64,000 bases of DNA from Streptomyces sp. NRRL S-244 (lineage in GTDB: Bacteria; Actinomycetota; Actinomycetes; Streptomycetales; Streptomycetaceae): positions 186,001-250,000 of the forward strand of contig NZ_JOCX01000011.1 in the NCBI RefSeq assembly GCF_000717915.1, written 5' to 3'. The stretch's first letter is position 1, and every line of letters begins with the position of its first letter. A model generated the notes under the pieces. The model was not told where the DNA came from. It did not search any database and saw only the letters and a program-made list of their open reading frames with translations. Below are positions 25,274-33,007 of the stretch, in pieces. Made by a program: the position numbers and the translations under genes.

Positions 25274-25960
25274 ATGGCCGCTCAGATTTATCCCAGCATC
25301 CTGTCCGCCGACTTCGCCCGACTCGCCGAGGAGGCGAAGGCCGTCGAGGGGGCCGACTGGCTGCATGTCGATGTCATGGACAACCATTTCGTCCCGAACC
25401 TCACCCTCGGTGTGCCCGTCGTGGAATCCCTGAGCCGCGCCACGGACATCCCGCTGGACCTGCACCTCATGATCGAGAACCCGGACCGCTGGGCCCCGCA
25501 GTACGTCGAGGCCGGCGCCGGATCGGTCACCTTCCACGCCGAGGCCGCCGCAGCGCCCGTGCGGCTCGCGCGGGAGATCCGGGCCAAGGGGGCGCGGGCG
25601 TCCATGGCGCTCAAGCCCGCCACGCCGATCGAGCAGTACGAGGACATCCTCCCCGAGCTCGACATGCTGCTGATCATGACGGTCGAGCCCGGCTTCGGCG
25701 GCCAGCCCTTTCTCGACATCATGCTCCCCAAGATCCGCCGTACCCGGGAGCTCATCGCCAAGCACGGTCTGGAGCTGTGGCTCCAGGTCGACGGCGGGGT
25801 CTCGGCCACGACGATCGAGCGGTGTGCGGAGGCCGGCGCCGACGTGTTCGTCGCGGGAAGCGCGGTCTACGGGGCGGTCGACCCGGCCGCGGCCGTCCGT
25901 ACGCTGCGCGAGCAGGCGGACGTCGCGATCGCCGCGGCGCCCTGGGCTTGCGACCACTGA
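25274..25960 (+). CDS. rpe: Ribulose-phosphate 3-epimerase
   Basis: A 228-residue TIM-barrel epimerase interconverting ribulose 5-phosphate and xylulose 5-phosphate. I chose ATG 25274 ([17 protein letters not shown]), the family start; the frame is open 26 codons earlier. Catalytic and metal residues are seen in [33 protein letters not shown] and LQVDGGVS. The 102-bp upstream gap contains TTGATT (25179) and TAAGGG (25201), a weak promoter candidate. Confidence 0.96.
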   Translation: MAAQIYPSILSADFARLAEEAKAVEGADWLHVDVMDNHFVPNLTLGVPVVESLSRATDIPLDLHLMIENPDRWAPQYVEAGAGSVTFHAEAAAAPVRLAREIRAKGARASMALKPATPIEQYEDILPELDMLLIMTVEPGFGGQPFLDIMLPKIRRTRELIAKHGLELWLQVDGGVSATTIERCAEAGADVFVAGSAVYGAVDPAAAVRTLREQADVAIAAAPWACDH

Positions 25961-26051
25961 AACGAGAGTTGGTGAACAGCTCGGTGAACGGGAGCTGTCC
26001 AGGCTGATCAACGGCCGCCGGATCTGACAGGATGAACGGCGAGTCGAGAGT

Positions 26052-27098
26052 GTGAACAGCAGTGAGGAGAACGCGGTGTCTGCAATGTCGGCGGGACGGT
26101 CAGCCCTGCGGATGGGACCCGCGGAGCTGGTGCAGGCGGCGGCCATGGCGCGCCGCTTCTACCTGGAGGGCAAGTCCAAGATCCAGATCGCCGAGGAGTT
26201 CGGCGTGAGCCGCTTCAAGGTGGCCCGGGTCCTGGAGACCGCCCTCGAGCGCGACCTCGTACGGATCGAGATCCGGGTGCCGGCCGAGCTCGACGCGGAG
26301 CGGTCCGACGCGCTGCGGGCCCGGTACGGGCTCCGGCACGCGGTGGTGGTCGAGTCCCCGGCCGACGCGACCGAGGACGCGCCGGACCCGGAGAACCTGG
26401 GCGCGGTCGCCGCCGACCTGCTCGGCGAGCTCGTCAACGAGGGCGACGTACTGGGCCTGGCGTGGGGGCGGTCGACCATCCACATGGCCGCCTCCCTGCA
26501 CCGGCTGCCGCAGTGCACCGTGGTGCAGCTGACGGGCGTGTACGACGCCGGTACGGCCGAGCGCGGGTCCGTGGAGGCCGTACGGCGGGCCGCCCAGGTC
26601 TCGGGCGGCGACGCGCACCCGATCTACGCGCCGATGCTGCTCCCCGATCCGGCGACCGCGGCCGCGCTGCGGAGCCAGACGGGGATCGCCCGGGCCTTCG
26701 AGTACTTCGACAAGGTGACGGTCGCCGCGGTCTCGATCGGGTCCTGGGAGCCGGGCATCTCGACCGTCCACGACATGCTCACCGACGAGGAGCGGGCGCA
26801 CTACGCCTCGCTCGGTGTCGCGGCCGAGATGTCCGCCCACCTGTTCGACTCCGAGGGGCGCCGCGTCGGGCGGGACCTCGGCGAGCGCTGCATCACCGTC
26901 GAGGCGGACCGGCTGCGGCGGATTCCCGAGGTCGTGGCCATCGCGGGCGGGCTGCGCAAGGCGTCCGCGATCGGGGCGGTGCTGCGGTCCGGGCTGGTGA
27001 CCAGCCTGGTCACCGACACGGCGGTCGCGGACTACCTGCTCACCGAGTCGGAGCCGGGGCTGCGGCCGGCGCTGGAGCGGGCCGACCCGGACGACTGA
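26052..27098 (+). CDS. SorC/DeoR-family sugar-binding transcriptional regulator
   Basis: A 348-residue regulator. The N-terminal helix-turn-helix (about residues 25-65) includes KSKIQIAEEFGVSRFKVARV. The C-terminal two-thirds is the SorC sugar-phosphate-binding domain with GLAWGRS near residue 137. It follows rpe by 91 bp, which suggests control by a pentose phosphate or related sugar phosphate, but the target genes are unknown. It starts with GTG 26052; a slightly later start is possible. Confidence 0.92.
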   Translation: MNSSEENAVSAMSAGRSALRMGPAELVQAAAMARRFYLEGKSKIQIAEEFGVSRFKVARVLETALERDLVRIEIRVPAELDAERSDALRARYGLRHAVVVESPADATEDAPDPENLGAVAADLLGELVNEGDVLGLAWGRSTIHMAASLHRLPQCTVVQLTGVYDAGTAERGSVEAVRRAAQVSGGDAHPIYAPMLLPDPATAAALRSQTGIARAFEYFDKVTVAAVSIGSWEPGISTVHDMLTDEERAHYASLGVAAEMSAHLFDSEGRRVGRDLGERCITVEADRLRRIPEVVAIAGGLRKASAIGAVLRSGLVTSLVTDTAVADYLLTESEPGLRPALERADPDD

Positions 27099-27164
27099 GT
27101 CCCCCCGGTTCCTTCGCGGATCGTGTGCGGCACCCCCGCGCCGCCGCCCTGCCGGGCCCGGCGC

Positions 27165-27208
27165 GGGCCCTGGGCGGGCCCTGGGCGGGCCCTGGGCGGG
27201 CCCTGGGG
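27165..27208. repeat. Four tandem copies of an 11-bp unit
   Basis: GGGCCCTGGGC is repeated head to tail at 27165, 27176 and 27187, with a final copy at 27198-27208 that ends in GGGG. It lies in the gap between the SorC-type regulator and the small beta-barrel gene. Each unit contains the palindrome GGGCCC. Confidence 0.85.
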
Positions 27209-27288
27209 TCGGTCCGGGGCGGATGGTGCCGCAATTGAGATCCGAACGGCGGCCCGTGCGGGGGGCTGTGGGGCGCATACTGGTCTCA

Positions 27289-27510
27289 ATGACAAAGTCA
27301 GCAGTACCTCGCCGCCATTTGCCGTCCAGCCCGTTCAAGGCCCCCGTGGAACCGCCGCTCCGGCAGTTCAGCGTCGGCGACCGGGTCTCTCACGATGAGC
27401 ACGGCCTCGGCCGTGTCGTCGGTATCGAGGAGGGGATCGCTGTCCTGGTCGACTTCGGGTCGGTCCAGAAGAGAATTCTGAGTCCTTACACCAAGATGTC
27501 CGCGCTCTGA
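27289..27510 (+). CDS. Small CarD/Tudor-like beta-barrel protein
   Basis: A 73-residue protein. The core GDRVSHDEHGLGRVVGIEEGIAVLV... is a small SH3/Tudor-like barrel related to the RNA-polymerase-binding domain of CarD and the C-terminal domain of UvrD/PcrA. This suggests interaction with RNA polymerase or a helicase, but that is inference from the fold. I chose ATG 27289; GTG/ATG starts upstream (to 27223) would add unconserved residues. Streptomyces carry this gene near the SorC-type regulator. Confidence 0.75.
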   Translation: MTKSAVPRRHLPSSPFKAPVEPPLRQFSVGDRVSHDEHGLGRVVGIEEGIAVLVDFGSVQKRILSPYTKMSAL

Positions 27511-27580
27511 GGCTGTCGCCGCCGCGGTTGCCGTCGCCGCGCGATTCGCGAGCGAATCGGATATTTGGCACGATCGGTGC

Positions 27581-28039
27581 ATGATCTTCAGGGACGTGCC
27601 CCGGTCGTTGCTGCGTCTGGTCGTGGGGACGGTGTTCCTGTGCGCTGCGCTGGTCGGCGTGGCGGGGTGTGGTGGGGAGAAGGCCGCGCCGTCCGCCGCC
27701 GCCTCGGCGCCGGCTTCCGTACCGGGTCCCGCCGTTTCCTCGCCGCCCGGATGGGCCAAGGGGATGGCGACCGTACGGGCGGACGCGCTGCCGGCACAGG
27801 CGCGGGACGTGCTCCTGCTCATCGACAAGGGCGGGCCGTATCCGTACCGGCAGGACGGCACCGTGTTCGGGAACTTCGAGAAGGTCCTGCCGAAGCAGAA
27901 GCGCGGCTACTACCACGAGTTCACCGTGAAGACGCCGGGGGAGCGCGACCGCGGGGCGCGGCGGATCGTGACCGGTGGGGGTGGGGAGTTCTACTACACG
28001 GACGACCACTACGACACCTTCAAGGCGGTCCTGCGATGA
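27581..28039 (+). CDS. Lipoprotein ribonuclease of the RNase Sa/barnase family
   Basis: A 152-residue guanyl-specific ribonuclease. An N-terminal signal segment ends in a lipobox VAGC (C30), so the mature enzyme should be lipid-anchored outside the cell; an Ala/Pro-rich linker runs to about residue 55. The catalytic residues of RNase Sa (E54, R65, R69, H85) align with E113, R124, R128 and H143. The two disulfide cysteines of RNase Sa are absent. The stop overlaps the start of a barstar-type inhibitor gene, which protects the cytoplasm. Confidence 0.9.
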   Translation: MIFRDVPRSLLRLVVGTVFLCAALVGVAGCGGEKAAPSAAASAPASVPGPAVSSPPGWAKGMATVRADALPAQARDVLLLIDKGGPYPYRQDGTVFGNFEKVLPKQKRGYYHEFTVKTPGERDRGARRIVTGGGGEFYYTDDHYDTFKAVLR

Positions 28040-28443
28040 CCCTGGATCCGCGGCCGCTCGGGCCGGCGCTGGCCGCCGCCGAGGAAGCGGGCTGGACGAC
28101 GCTCCGGGTGGACCTGGCCGGCGTGCGCAGCAAGGCCGAACTGATGCGGCGGTGGGGAGCGGAGCTCCGGGTGCCGTCCTGGTTCGGCGGGAACTGGGAC
28201 GCGCTGGCCGATGCGCTGATCGACCTGTCGTGGCTGCCGCGGGCGCCGGGGCGGCTGGTGGTGGTGACGTCCTGGCGGCCGTACGCGCAGCTGCGGCCGG
28301 GGGACTGGGAGACCTTGCAGGAGATCCTGGAACAGGCCGTCGACTTCTGGCGCGAGGGCGCCGAGGGCGCCGCGGGCGAGTTGACCGTGCTGCTCGCCGA
28401 CGGCGGGGGCGGGGACGAAGCCCCCGCCCCCGGAGGGGTCTAG
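28036..28443 (+). CDS. Barstar-family ribonuclease inhibitor
   Basis: A 135-residue barstar homologue. The family core is recognisable: the strand-helix VDLAGVRSKAELMRRWG followed by LRVPSWFGGNWDALADALIDLSWL, whose aspartates plug the ribonuclease active site. ATG 28036 overlaps the stop of the RNase gene (ATGA), which ensures co-translation of toxin and inhibitor. The stop codon overlaps that of the convergent globin gene. Confidence 0.92.
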   Translation: MTLDPRPLGPALAAAEEAGWTTLRVDLAGVRSKAELMRRWGAELRVPSWFGGNWDALADALIDLSWLPRAPGRLVVVTSWRPYAQLRPGDWETLQEILEQAVDFWREGAEGAAGELTVLLADGGGGDEAPAPGGV

Positions 28444-28919
28444 CTCTTCGGGATCCACGGGGGCGTTTGGCCCCAGGACCAGATCGGGATCTTGGCCGCG
28501 TCCACCGGCGGGGGGTTGGGGCCCGAGTAGATCAGGGCCATGCGGGTGCCCCACTCGATGTAGTACGCGAACACCGCGCGGAATTCGGGGTCCGCCGGGA
28601 GGCCGACCTCGTCCGCCGTGTCCATCAGCAGGTCCACCCAGCGGCGGCGCTGCGTCTCGGTGATGCCGCGGCCCAGGTGCTTGGTGGCCATGTGCTGGTG
28701 GCCGCCGTGGTGGGCCGTGTACTCCGCCGGGCCGCCGAAGACCTCCGACAGCCAGACGGCGACGTGCTGGGGGTGCTCCGAGTCCATGCCCGCGAAGACC
28801 GGGGCCAGGATCTCGTCCTGCAGGGCGTGTGCGTAGAAGGCGTCGGTGAGGCGGTTCATCGCCTCCGCCCCGCCCATCCACTCGTAGATGGTGGGAGTGG
28901 TGCCGGGTGTGGTGCTCAT
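28440..28919 (-). CDS. Group II truncated hemoglobin
   Basis: A 159-residue 2-on-2 globin (trHbO-like). The heme-binding helices are visible, with MATKHLGRGI carrying the proximal histidine, FGGPAEYTAHHGGH before it and the group II tryptophan in YIEWGTRMA. Such proteins bind oxygen or NO and protect respiration, though the exact role is not known here. I chose ATG 28919, which overlaps the stop of the upstream monooxygenase-like gene by four bases. Confidence 0.9.
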   Translation of the reverse strand: MSTTPGTTPTIYEWMGGAEAMNRLTDAFYAHALQDEILAPVFAGMDSEHPQHVAVWLSEVFGGPAEYTAHHGGHQHMATKHLGRGITETQRRRWVDLLMDTADEVGLPADPEFRAVFAYYIEWGTRMALIYSGPNPPPVDAAKIPIWSWGQTPPWIPKS

Positions 28920-29251
28920 GACTGGGGTGCGGCCTTTCCGGGGCCGGCCACGTCGGTGACGCGGTAGTGCTGCATCTCCTCGATGGCCTTCACGTACGGG
29001 CGGATCGCGCTGAAGAACGCCGGGAAGTGCTCGCCCTTGCGGAATCCGTTGAGGTGGGCGTCGACCGACGTCCAGCGGATGCGGAGGATGTAGCGCTCCC
29101 GGTCGTTCTCCTCCTCGCAGCGGGCCAGCTCGTAGTCGATGCACTCGGGTGACGCGGCCAGGGCCTCCGCGGCCTGCCGGTACGAGTCCTCGAAGGCCTG
29201 CTGGTCGTCCAATGCGATCCGGTAGCGGATGTATTCGACGGTGGTGGTCAT
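28916..29251 (-). CDS. ABM-type (dimeric alpha-beta barrel) monooxygenase-like protein
   Basis: A 111-residue small ferredoxin-like-fold protein of the antibiotic biosynthesis monooxygenase group, which includes heme-degrading and quinol-oxidising enzymes. Recognisable pattern: EYIRYRIALDDQQAFEDSY at the start and YILRIRWTSVDAHLNGFRKG in the middle. It is translationally coupled to a truncated globin, which suggests a joint role in oxygen, NO or heme handling. No histidine-based heme site can be assigned with confidence. Confidence 0.85.
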   Translation of the reverse strand: MTTTVEYIRYRIALDDQQAFEDSYRQAAEALAASPECIDYELARCEEENDRERYILRIRWTSVDAHLNGFRKGEHFPAFFSAIRPYVKAIEEMQHYRVTDVAGPGKAAPQS

Positions 29252-29334
29252 GGGGCGTGCCTCTCCCTGTGATCGGGTGCCGGTCGGCTCGCTGTCAGAC
29301 TTGCGCGATCATGCCCCGGTGGGGAGGACTTTCG

Positions 29335-29862
29335 TCATTCCGACTCAGACTTCTTGGAGTCCGCGGCCTCGGAGGCGTCGGAGGCGTCCGCGACGTCGGG
29401 GCCGGCCGCGCGGACCTGCTGGACCTTGGCCAGCGAGTCGCGGAGCTCGGTCAGCCACTCGTCCGTGTTGCGGCCGACGAGGCGGACGCACCAGGCGAGG
29501 GCGTCGGCCCGGCTGCGGGCGACGCCGCCCGCCACCAGGGTGTCGAGGACCTTGCGCTCCGGCTGGCGCAGGCGCGTCATCACCGGGACCGCCAGGTGCG
29601 TGAACAGGACGCGGTCGTCGCCGGACTGGACGGCCCAGGCGACCTTGCGGCGGTAGAGCTCCTCCGCCTCCCGCGCGACCTCGATGCGCTGTTCCCGGGT
29701 GCGCTCGCGGAACTCCTTGACGGACTCGGTCGCCGGGATGGTGCCGACGACCGTGATCTCCTCGCGGTCGACCGCCACGTCGACCAGGGACTCGTACACG
29801 TCCACCGGAAGGCGGTCCGCGAACCACGTGCGAAGCTGCTCGCTCTGCTCGGCTGTAATCAT
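29335..29862 (-). CDS. Conserved hypothetical protein
   Basis: A 175-residue protein of unknown function. Residues ~1-75 form a mixed domain (VDVYESLVDVAVDREEITVVGTI), followed by a helical part with ERTREQRIEVAREAEELYRR. The region from residue 110 (VARSRADALAWCVRLVGRN) looks helical, and the last 30 residues are an acidic Ser/Asp/Glu-rich tail. I recognise no enzymatic motif. It stands alone between the monooxygenase-like gene and the flavoprotein gene. Confidence 0.7.
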   Translation of the reverse strand: MITAEQSEQLRTWFADRLPVDVYESLVDVAVDREEITVVGTIPATESVKEFRERTREQRIEVAREAEELYRRKVAWAVQSGDDRVLFTHLAVPVMTRLRQPERKVLDTLVAGGVARSRADALAWCVRLVGRNTDEWLTELRDSLAKVQQVRAAGPDVADASDASEAADSKKSESE

Positions 29863-29886
29863 GTAATCAACGTTGCATCCGGCGCC

Positions 29887-29902
29887 CGCTTGATCGCAAG
29901 CG
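29887..29902 (-). terminator. Short hairpin after the flavoprotein gene
   Basis: Arms CGCTTG (29887-29892) and CAAGCG (29897-29902) with a 4-nt loop, 15 bp beyond the stop of the minus-strand flavoprotein gene. The short stem makes the terminator call weak. Confidence 0.35.
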
Positions 29903-29916
29903 ATTCGTGTTCGCTC

Positions 29917-31638
29917 TCAGCCCATCGACCGGTACCGGTGGATCAGCGAGACCGCCATCGCCCCCTCGCCCACGCCCGAGGCCACGCGCTTGACCGAGTG
30001 GGCCCGTACGTCGCCGGCCGCGAAGACACCGGGGACGCTCGTCTCCAGCGGGTACGGGGCGCGCTCCAGGCTCCACTCCGCCGGGAGCTCCCCGCCGTTC
30101 GCGATCAGGTCGGACCCGGTGAGCACGAAGCCGTACTCGTCGCGCTCGACCACGCCCGACAGCCAGTCCGTGTGCGGGCGGGCGCCGATGAAGGTGAACA
30201 TGAACCGGGCCGGGACCTGCGTGTCCGCGCCCGTCGTCGCGTCGTGGAGGGTCAGCTGCTCCAGGTGTTCGTCGCCGTCCAGCCGGACCACCGTCGTACG
30301 GACCTTGACCTCGATGTTCGGGGTGCGGTCGATCTCGTCGATCAGGTAGCGGGACATGCTCGCGTCCAGGGATTCGGCGCGGACCAGGATGGTCACCTTG
30401 GCCGCGTACTTGGCGAAGTGCACCGCCGCCTGGCCGGCCGAGTTCGCACCGCCCACGATGAACACGTGCTGCGAGATGCACGCCGAGCTCTCCGTCGTCG
30501 CCGCGCCGTAGTAGAGCCCCGCGCCCTCGAAGCGGTCCGCGCCGGGGGCCTGAAGGCGGTTGTACGAGACGCCGGTGGCCAGCAGCACCGTTTCGGCGCT
30601 GATCTCCGTGCCGTCGGCCAGGGTCAGGATCTTCGCCGGGTCGTCCCGGGTCAGCGAGACCACCTCCACCGGGTGCAGGATCTCGGCGCCGAAGCGGGAG
30701 GCCTGGATGGTGGCCCGGCGGGTCAGGTCGCCGCCGGAGAGGCCCGAGGGGAAGCCCAGGTAGTTCTCGATCAGGCTGGAGGTGCCGGCCTGGCCGCCCG
30801 GGGCGCGGGAGTCCAGCATCAGCGTCGAGAGGCCCTCCGAGGCCGCGTAGACCCCGGCCGCCAGACCCGCGGGGCCCGCGCCGACGATGACGCACTCGTA
30901 GTGCGGGCGCGAGGCGGTGGTGGCCAGCCCGAGGCGCTGGGCGAGCTCGGTGTCGGACGGCGCGGAGAGCACTGCCCCATCCGGGAACCGTACGAGGGGC
31001 AGCGCCGCGTCGGGCTGGGCGGCGATCAGGGTCAGCGCCTCGGGATCCCGCTCCACGTTCAGGAAGCGGAACGGCTGGCCGTTGCGGGTGAAGAAGTCCC
31101 GGACGGCGTGCGTGCCGGGGGAGACGAGGTGTCCGGCGACGATGATGCCGTCGTACGCGGGGCGGTAGGTGGCCAGCCAGTCGGAGAGCAGGTCGTCCAG
31201 GACCGGGAAGAGCCGCTCGTGCGGCGGGTCCCACGGCTTGAGCAGGTAGTAGTCGAGCCGCACCCGGTTGATGGCGGTGATCGCCGCGTCCGTCTCCGCG
31301 TACGCCGTGAGCAGCACGCGGCGGGCGTCCGGGAAGCGGCTGACGGCCTCCAGGAGGAACTCGACGCCGGTCACGTCGGGCATCCGCTGGTCCACGAGGA
31401 ACAGCGCCGGGTCGTGGCCGCGCTCGTCGAGGGAGTCCAGGATCTTGAGGGCGTCGGCGGCGGAGGAGGCGCCGAGCACCCGGTAGCGGTCGCCGTACGC
31501 GCTGCGCAGGTCGCGGCGGACGGCGCGCAGCACCTGCGGATCGTCGTCCACGGCCAGGATGACGGGCTTCCTGCTCTCGGCGCGCTCGGCCGCGGCCGCC
31601 GTGGCGGGGGCGGTGGCGCTCTCCGGGGCCGCGCTCAC
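29917..31638 (-). CDS. Response-regulator / thioredoxin-reductase-like flavoprotein fusion
   Basis: A 573-residue fusion. Residues ~24-145 are a canonical receiver: acidic D31-D33, phospho-acceptor D83 in LVDQRMPD, the threonine of LLTAYA and the lysine of LLKPWDPP. A thioredoxin-like/NAD-type linker follows, then a FAD/NAD(P) module with GAGPAGLAAGVYAASEG and FIVGGANSAGQAA. The redox CxxC of thioredoxin reductase is missing: ATTESSAC stands there, with a single cysteine. I chose GTG 31638, which overlaps the upstream zinc-finger gene (GTGA). No histidine kinase is adjacent. Confidence 0.88.
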   Translation of the reverse strand: MSAAPESATAPATAAAAERAESRKPVILAVDDDPQVLRAVRRDLRSAYGDRYRVLGASSAADALKILDSLDERGHDPALFLVDQRMPDVTGVEFLLEAVSRFPDARRVLLTAYAETDAAITAINRVRLDYYLLKPWDPPHERLFPVLDDLLSDWLATYRPAYDGIIVAGHLVSPGTHAVRDFFTRNGQPFRFLNVERDPEALTLIAAQPDAALPLVRFPDGAVLSAPSDTELAQRLGLATTASRPHYECVIVGAGPAGLAAGVYAASEGLSTLMLDSRAPGGQAGTSSLIENYLGFPSGLSGGDLTRRATIQASRFGAEILHPVEVVSLTRDDPAKILTLADGTEISAETVLLATGVSYNRLQAPGADRFEGAGLYYGAATTESSACISQHVFIVGGANSAGQAAVHFAKYAAKVTILVRAESLDASMSRYLIDEIDRTPNIEVKVRTTVVRLDGDEHLEQLTLHDATTGADTQVPARFMFTFIGARPHTDWLSGVVERDEYGFVLTGSDLIANGGELPAEWSLERAPYPLETSVPGVFAAGDVRAHSVKRVASGVGEGAMAVSLIHRYRSMG

Positions 31639-31907
31639 GCCGCGTCCAGCATCAGCTTGTCGGCGTAGCACCAGGCCCAGGCCTCGCCGGGCTCGTGCGA
31701 GGCGGCGATGGGGTGCTCGCTGGTGCGGTAGTGCCTGGTGGCGTGGCGGTTCTTGGAGGAGTCGCAGCATCCGACGTGCCCGCAGCTGAGGCACATCCTC
31801 AGGTGCACCCAGCTGTCGCCGAGGGCGAGGCACTCCTCGCAGCCCTCGGTGCCTGGTTCCACCGGACGCATCTGATCGATGTGTGTGCACAACAGGTCCG
31901 TCGTCAT
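31635..31907 (-). CDS. UBP-type zinc finger protein
   Basis: A 90-residue protein consisting of one ZnF-UBP domain. The Cys/His pattern C-x-H...C-x-x-C...C-x-x-CGHVGCCDSS...HATRHY...HP is complete. In eukaryotes this domain binds the ubiquitin C-terminus; bacteria have no ubiquitin, so the partner is unknown. I chose ATG 31907 (MTTDLLCTHIDQMR). The coupling to the receiver-flavoprotein gene by a 4-bp overlap suggests the two act together, perhaps as a redox sensor. Confidence 0.88.
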   Translation of the reverse strand: MTTDLLCTHIDQMRPVEPGTEGCEECLALGDSWVHLRMCLSCGHVGCCDSSKNRHATRHYRTSEHPIAASHEPGEAWAWCYADKLMLDAA

Positions 31908-32006
31908 CGTCCCCGTCCCTCTCCTCGATCCATCGCGCACCCCTGATTCACGGCGCGTCCAGACCATAGGGCGGTGCCCCCGTAATGGTTCAGCGATTCG
32001 GCCGAG

Positions 32007-32091
32007 GTCATGAAGTCCTGCGGCTACTTCATGACGTCCGGAAGCGACTACCTGAGGTGCCCCTGCGACCTGCCCTCCCACCTCATGAAGT
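32007..32091. repeat. Inverted and direct TCATGAAGT elements upstream of the accessory cluster
   Basis: GTCATGAAGT (32007-32016) and ACTTCATGAC (32026-32035) form a perfect 10-bp inverted repeat with a 9-bp spacer. A third copy, TCATGAAGT, lies at 32083-32091, 84 bp before the first cluster gene. The 267-bp divergent region between the UBP gene and the cluster otherwise contains no gene. This arrangement is what an operator for a dimeric regulator looks like. Confidence 0.6.
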
Positions 32092-32174
32092 CGCATACGG
32101 GCACTTTGACGCAGCCCTCGGGCGCAAGCAGTGTGGGTCAGGCCAACGACAACAGGCGGCGCCTGGAGGAATCC

Positions 32175-32999
32175 GTGAGCAGAAAGATTCTGGTCATTGT
32201 CTCCGAACACGGTTACTGGGCCGAAGAACTGATAGGCCCCGTTTCGAAGTTCGACGAGCAGGGCTACGAAGTCGTATTCGCCACGCCGACCGGAAAGCGT
32301 CCGCACGCTCTTCCGCCGAGCCTCGACGCGAACTTCATCGACCCTCCACTGGGACGCTCGGTCACCACCGAGGAGAACGCCCGGCTGGGGCGGGAGTTCG
32401 AGCAGTCGAGCCGGCTGGACACGCCGCTCGACATCGAGGCGTGGGCGCCCGAGCGCCCGTACACGAGCGACGAGGGCTACCTGCGCAAGCTGGAGCAGTA
32501 CCACCGCGATCTGGAGAAGCTGGAGGCCGACATCGCCGGCTACGACGCGCTCCTCATCGTCGGCGGCAGCGGCCCCATCGTCGACCTCGCCAACAACGAG
32601 CGCGTCCACGCGCTGATCCTGGCCTTCAAGAACGCCGGCAAGGTCGTGGCCGCCGAGTGCTACGGCGTGGCCTGCCTGGCCTTCGCCCGCGACTGGGGCG
32701 ACCGCAAGAGCATCATCTGGGGCAAGCACGTGACGGGCCACTGCAAGGAGTACGACTACAAGGACGGCACCGGATTCCTCGGCACCGACTTCAACATGGG
32801 CCCGCCGCCGTACCCGCTGGAGTACATCCTGCGCGATGCCACCGGGCCGCGCGGCGCGTATCACGGGAATTTCGGCCACCCGCTTTCGGTGATCGTCGAC
32901 TACCCGTTCGTGACCGGCCGTTCCACCCCTGATTCATATCTGACGGGGCAGAAGATCGTGGAAGTCCTGGAGGACGGTCTCACCCGTTACGGGTGGTAG
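32175..32999 (+). CDS. DJ-1/PfpI-family protein 1
   Basis: A 274-residue member of the DJ-1/PfpI/ThiJ superfamily, a class I amidotransferase-like fold that includes glyoxalase III, chaperones and amidases. The nucleophile-elbow cysteine is C162 in AAECYGVACLAF, with tyrosine where most members have histidine. A long insert (about residues 65-110) and an extended C-terminal part (FLGTDFNMGPPPYPLEYILRD) make it longer than simple DJ-1. I chose GTG 32175, preceded by GGAGGA. It opens the accessory cluster, eight bases before the next start. Confidence 0.85.
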   Translation: MSRKILVIVSEHGYWAEELIGPVSKFDEQGYEVVFATPTGKRPHALPPSLDANFIDPPLGRSVTTEENARLGREFEQSSRLDTPLDIEAWAPERPYTSDEGYLRKLEQYHRDLEKLEADIAGYDALLIVGGSGPIVDLANNERVHALILAFKNAGKVVAAECYGVACLAFARDWGDRKSIIWGKHVTGHCKEYDYKDGTGFLGTDFNMGPPPYPLEYILRDATGPRGAYHGNFGHPLSVIVDYPFVTGRSTPDSYLTGQKIVEVLEDGLTRYGW

Positions 33000-33007
33000 G
33001 GGGAATC

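Noticed and set aside
27289..27510. Full-length CarD regulator
   Set aside because: Only the small N-terminal-type barrel is present; the helical DNA-binding domain of CarD is missing.
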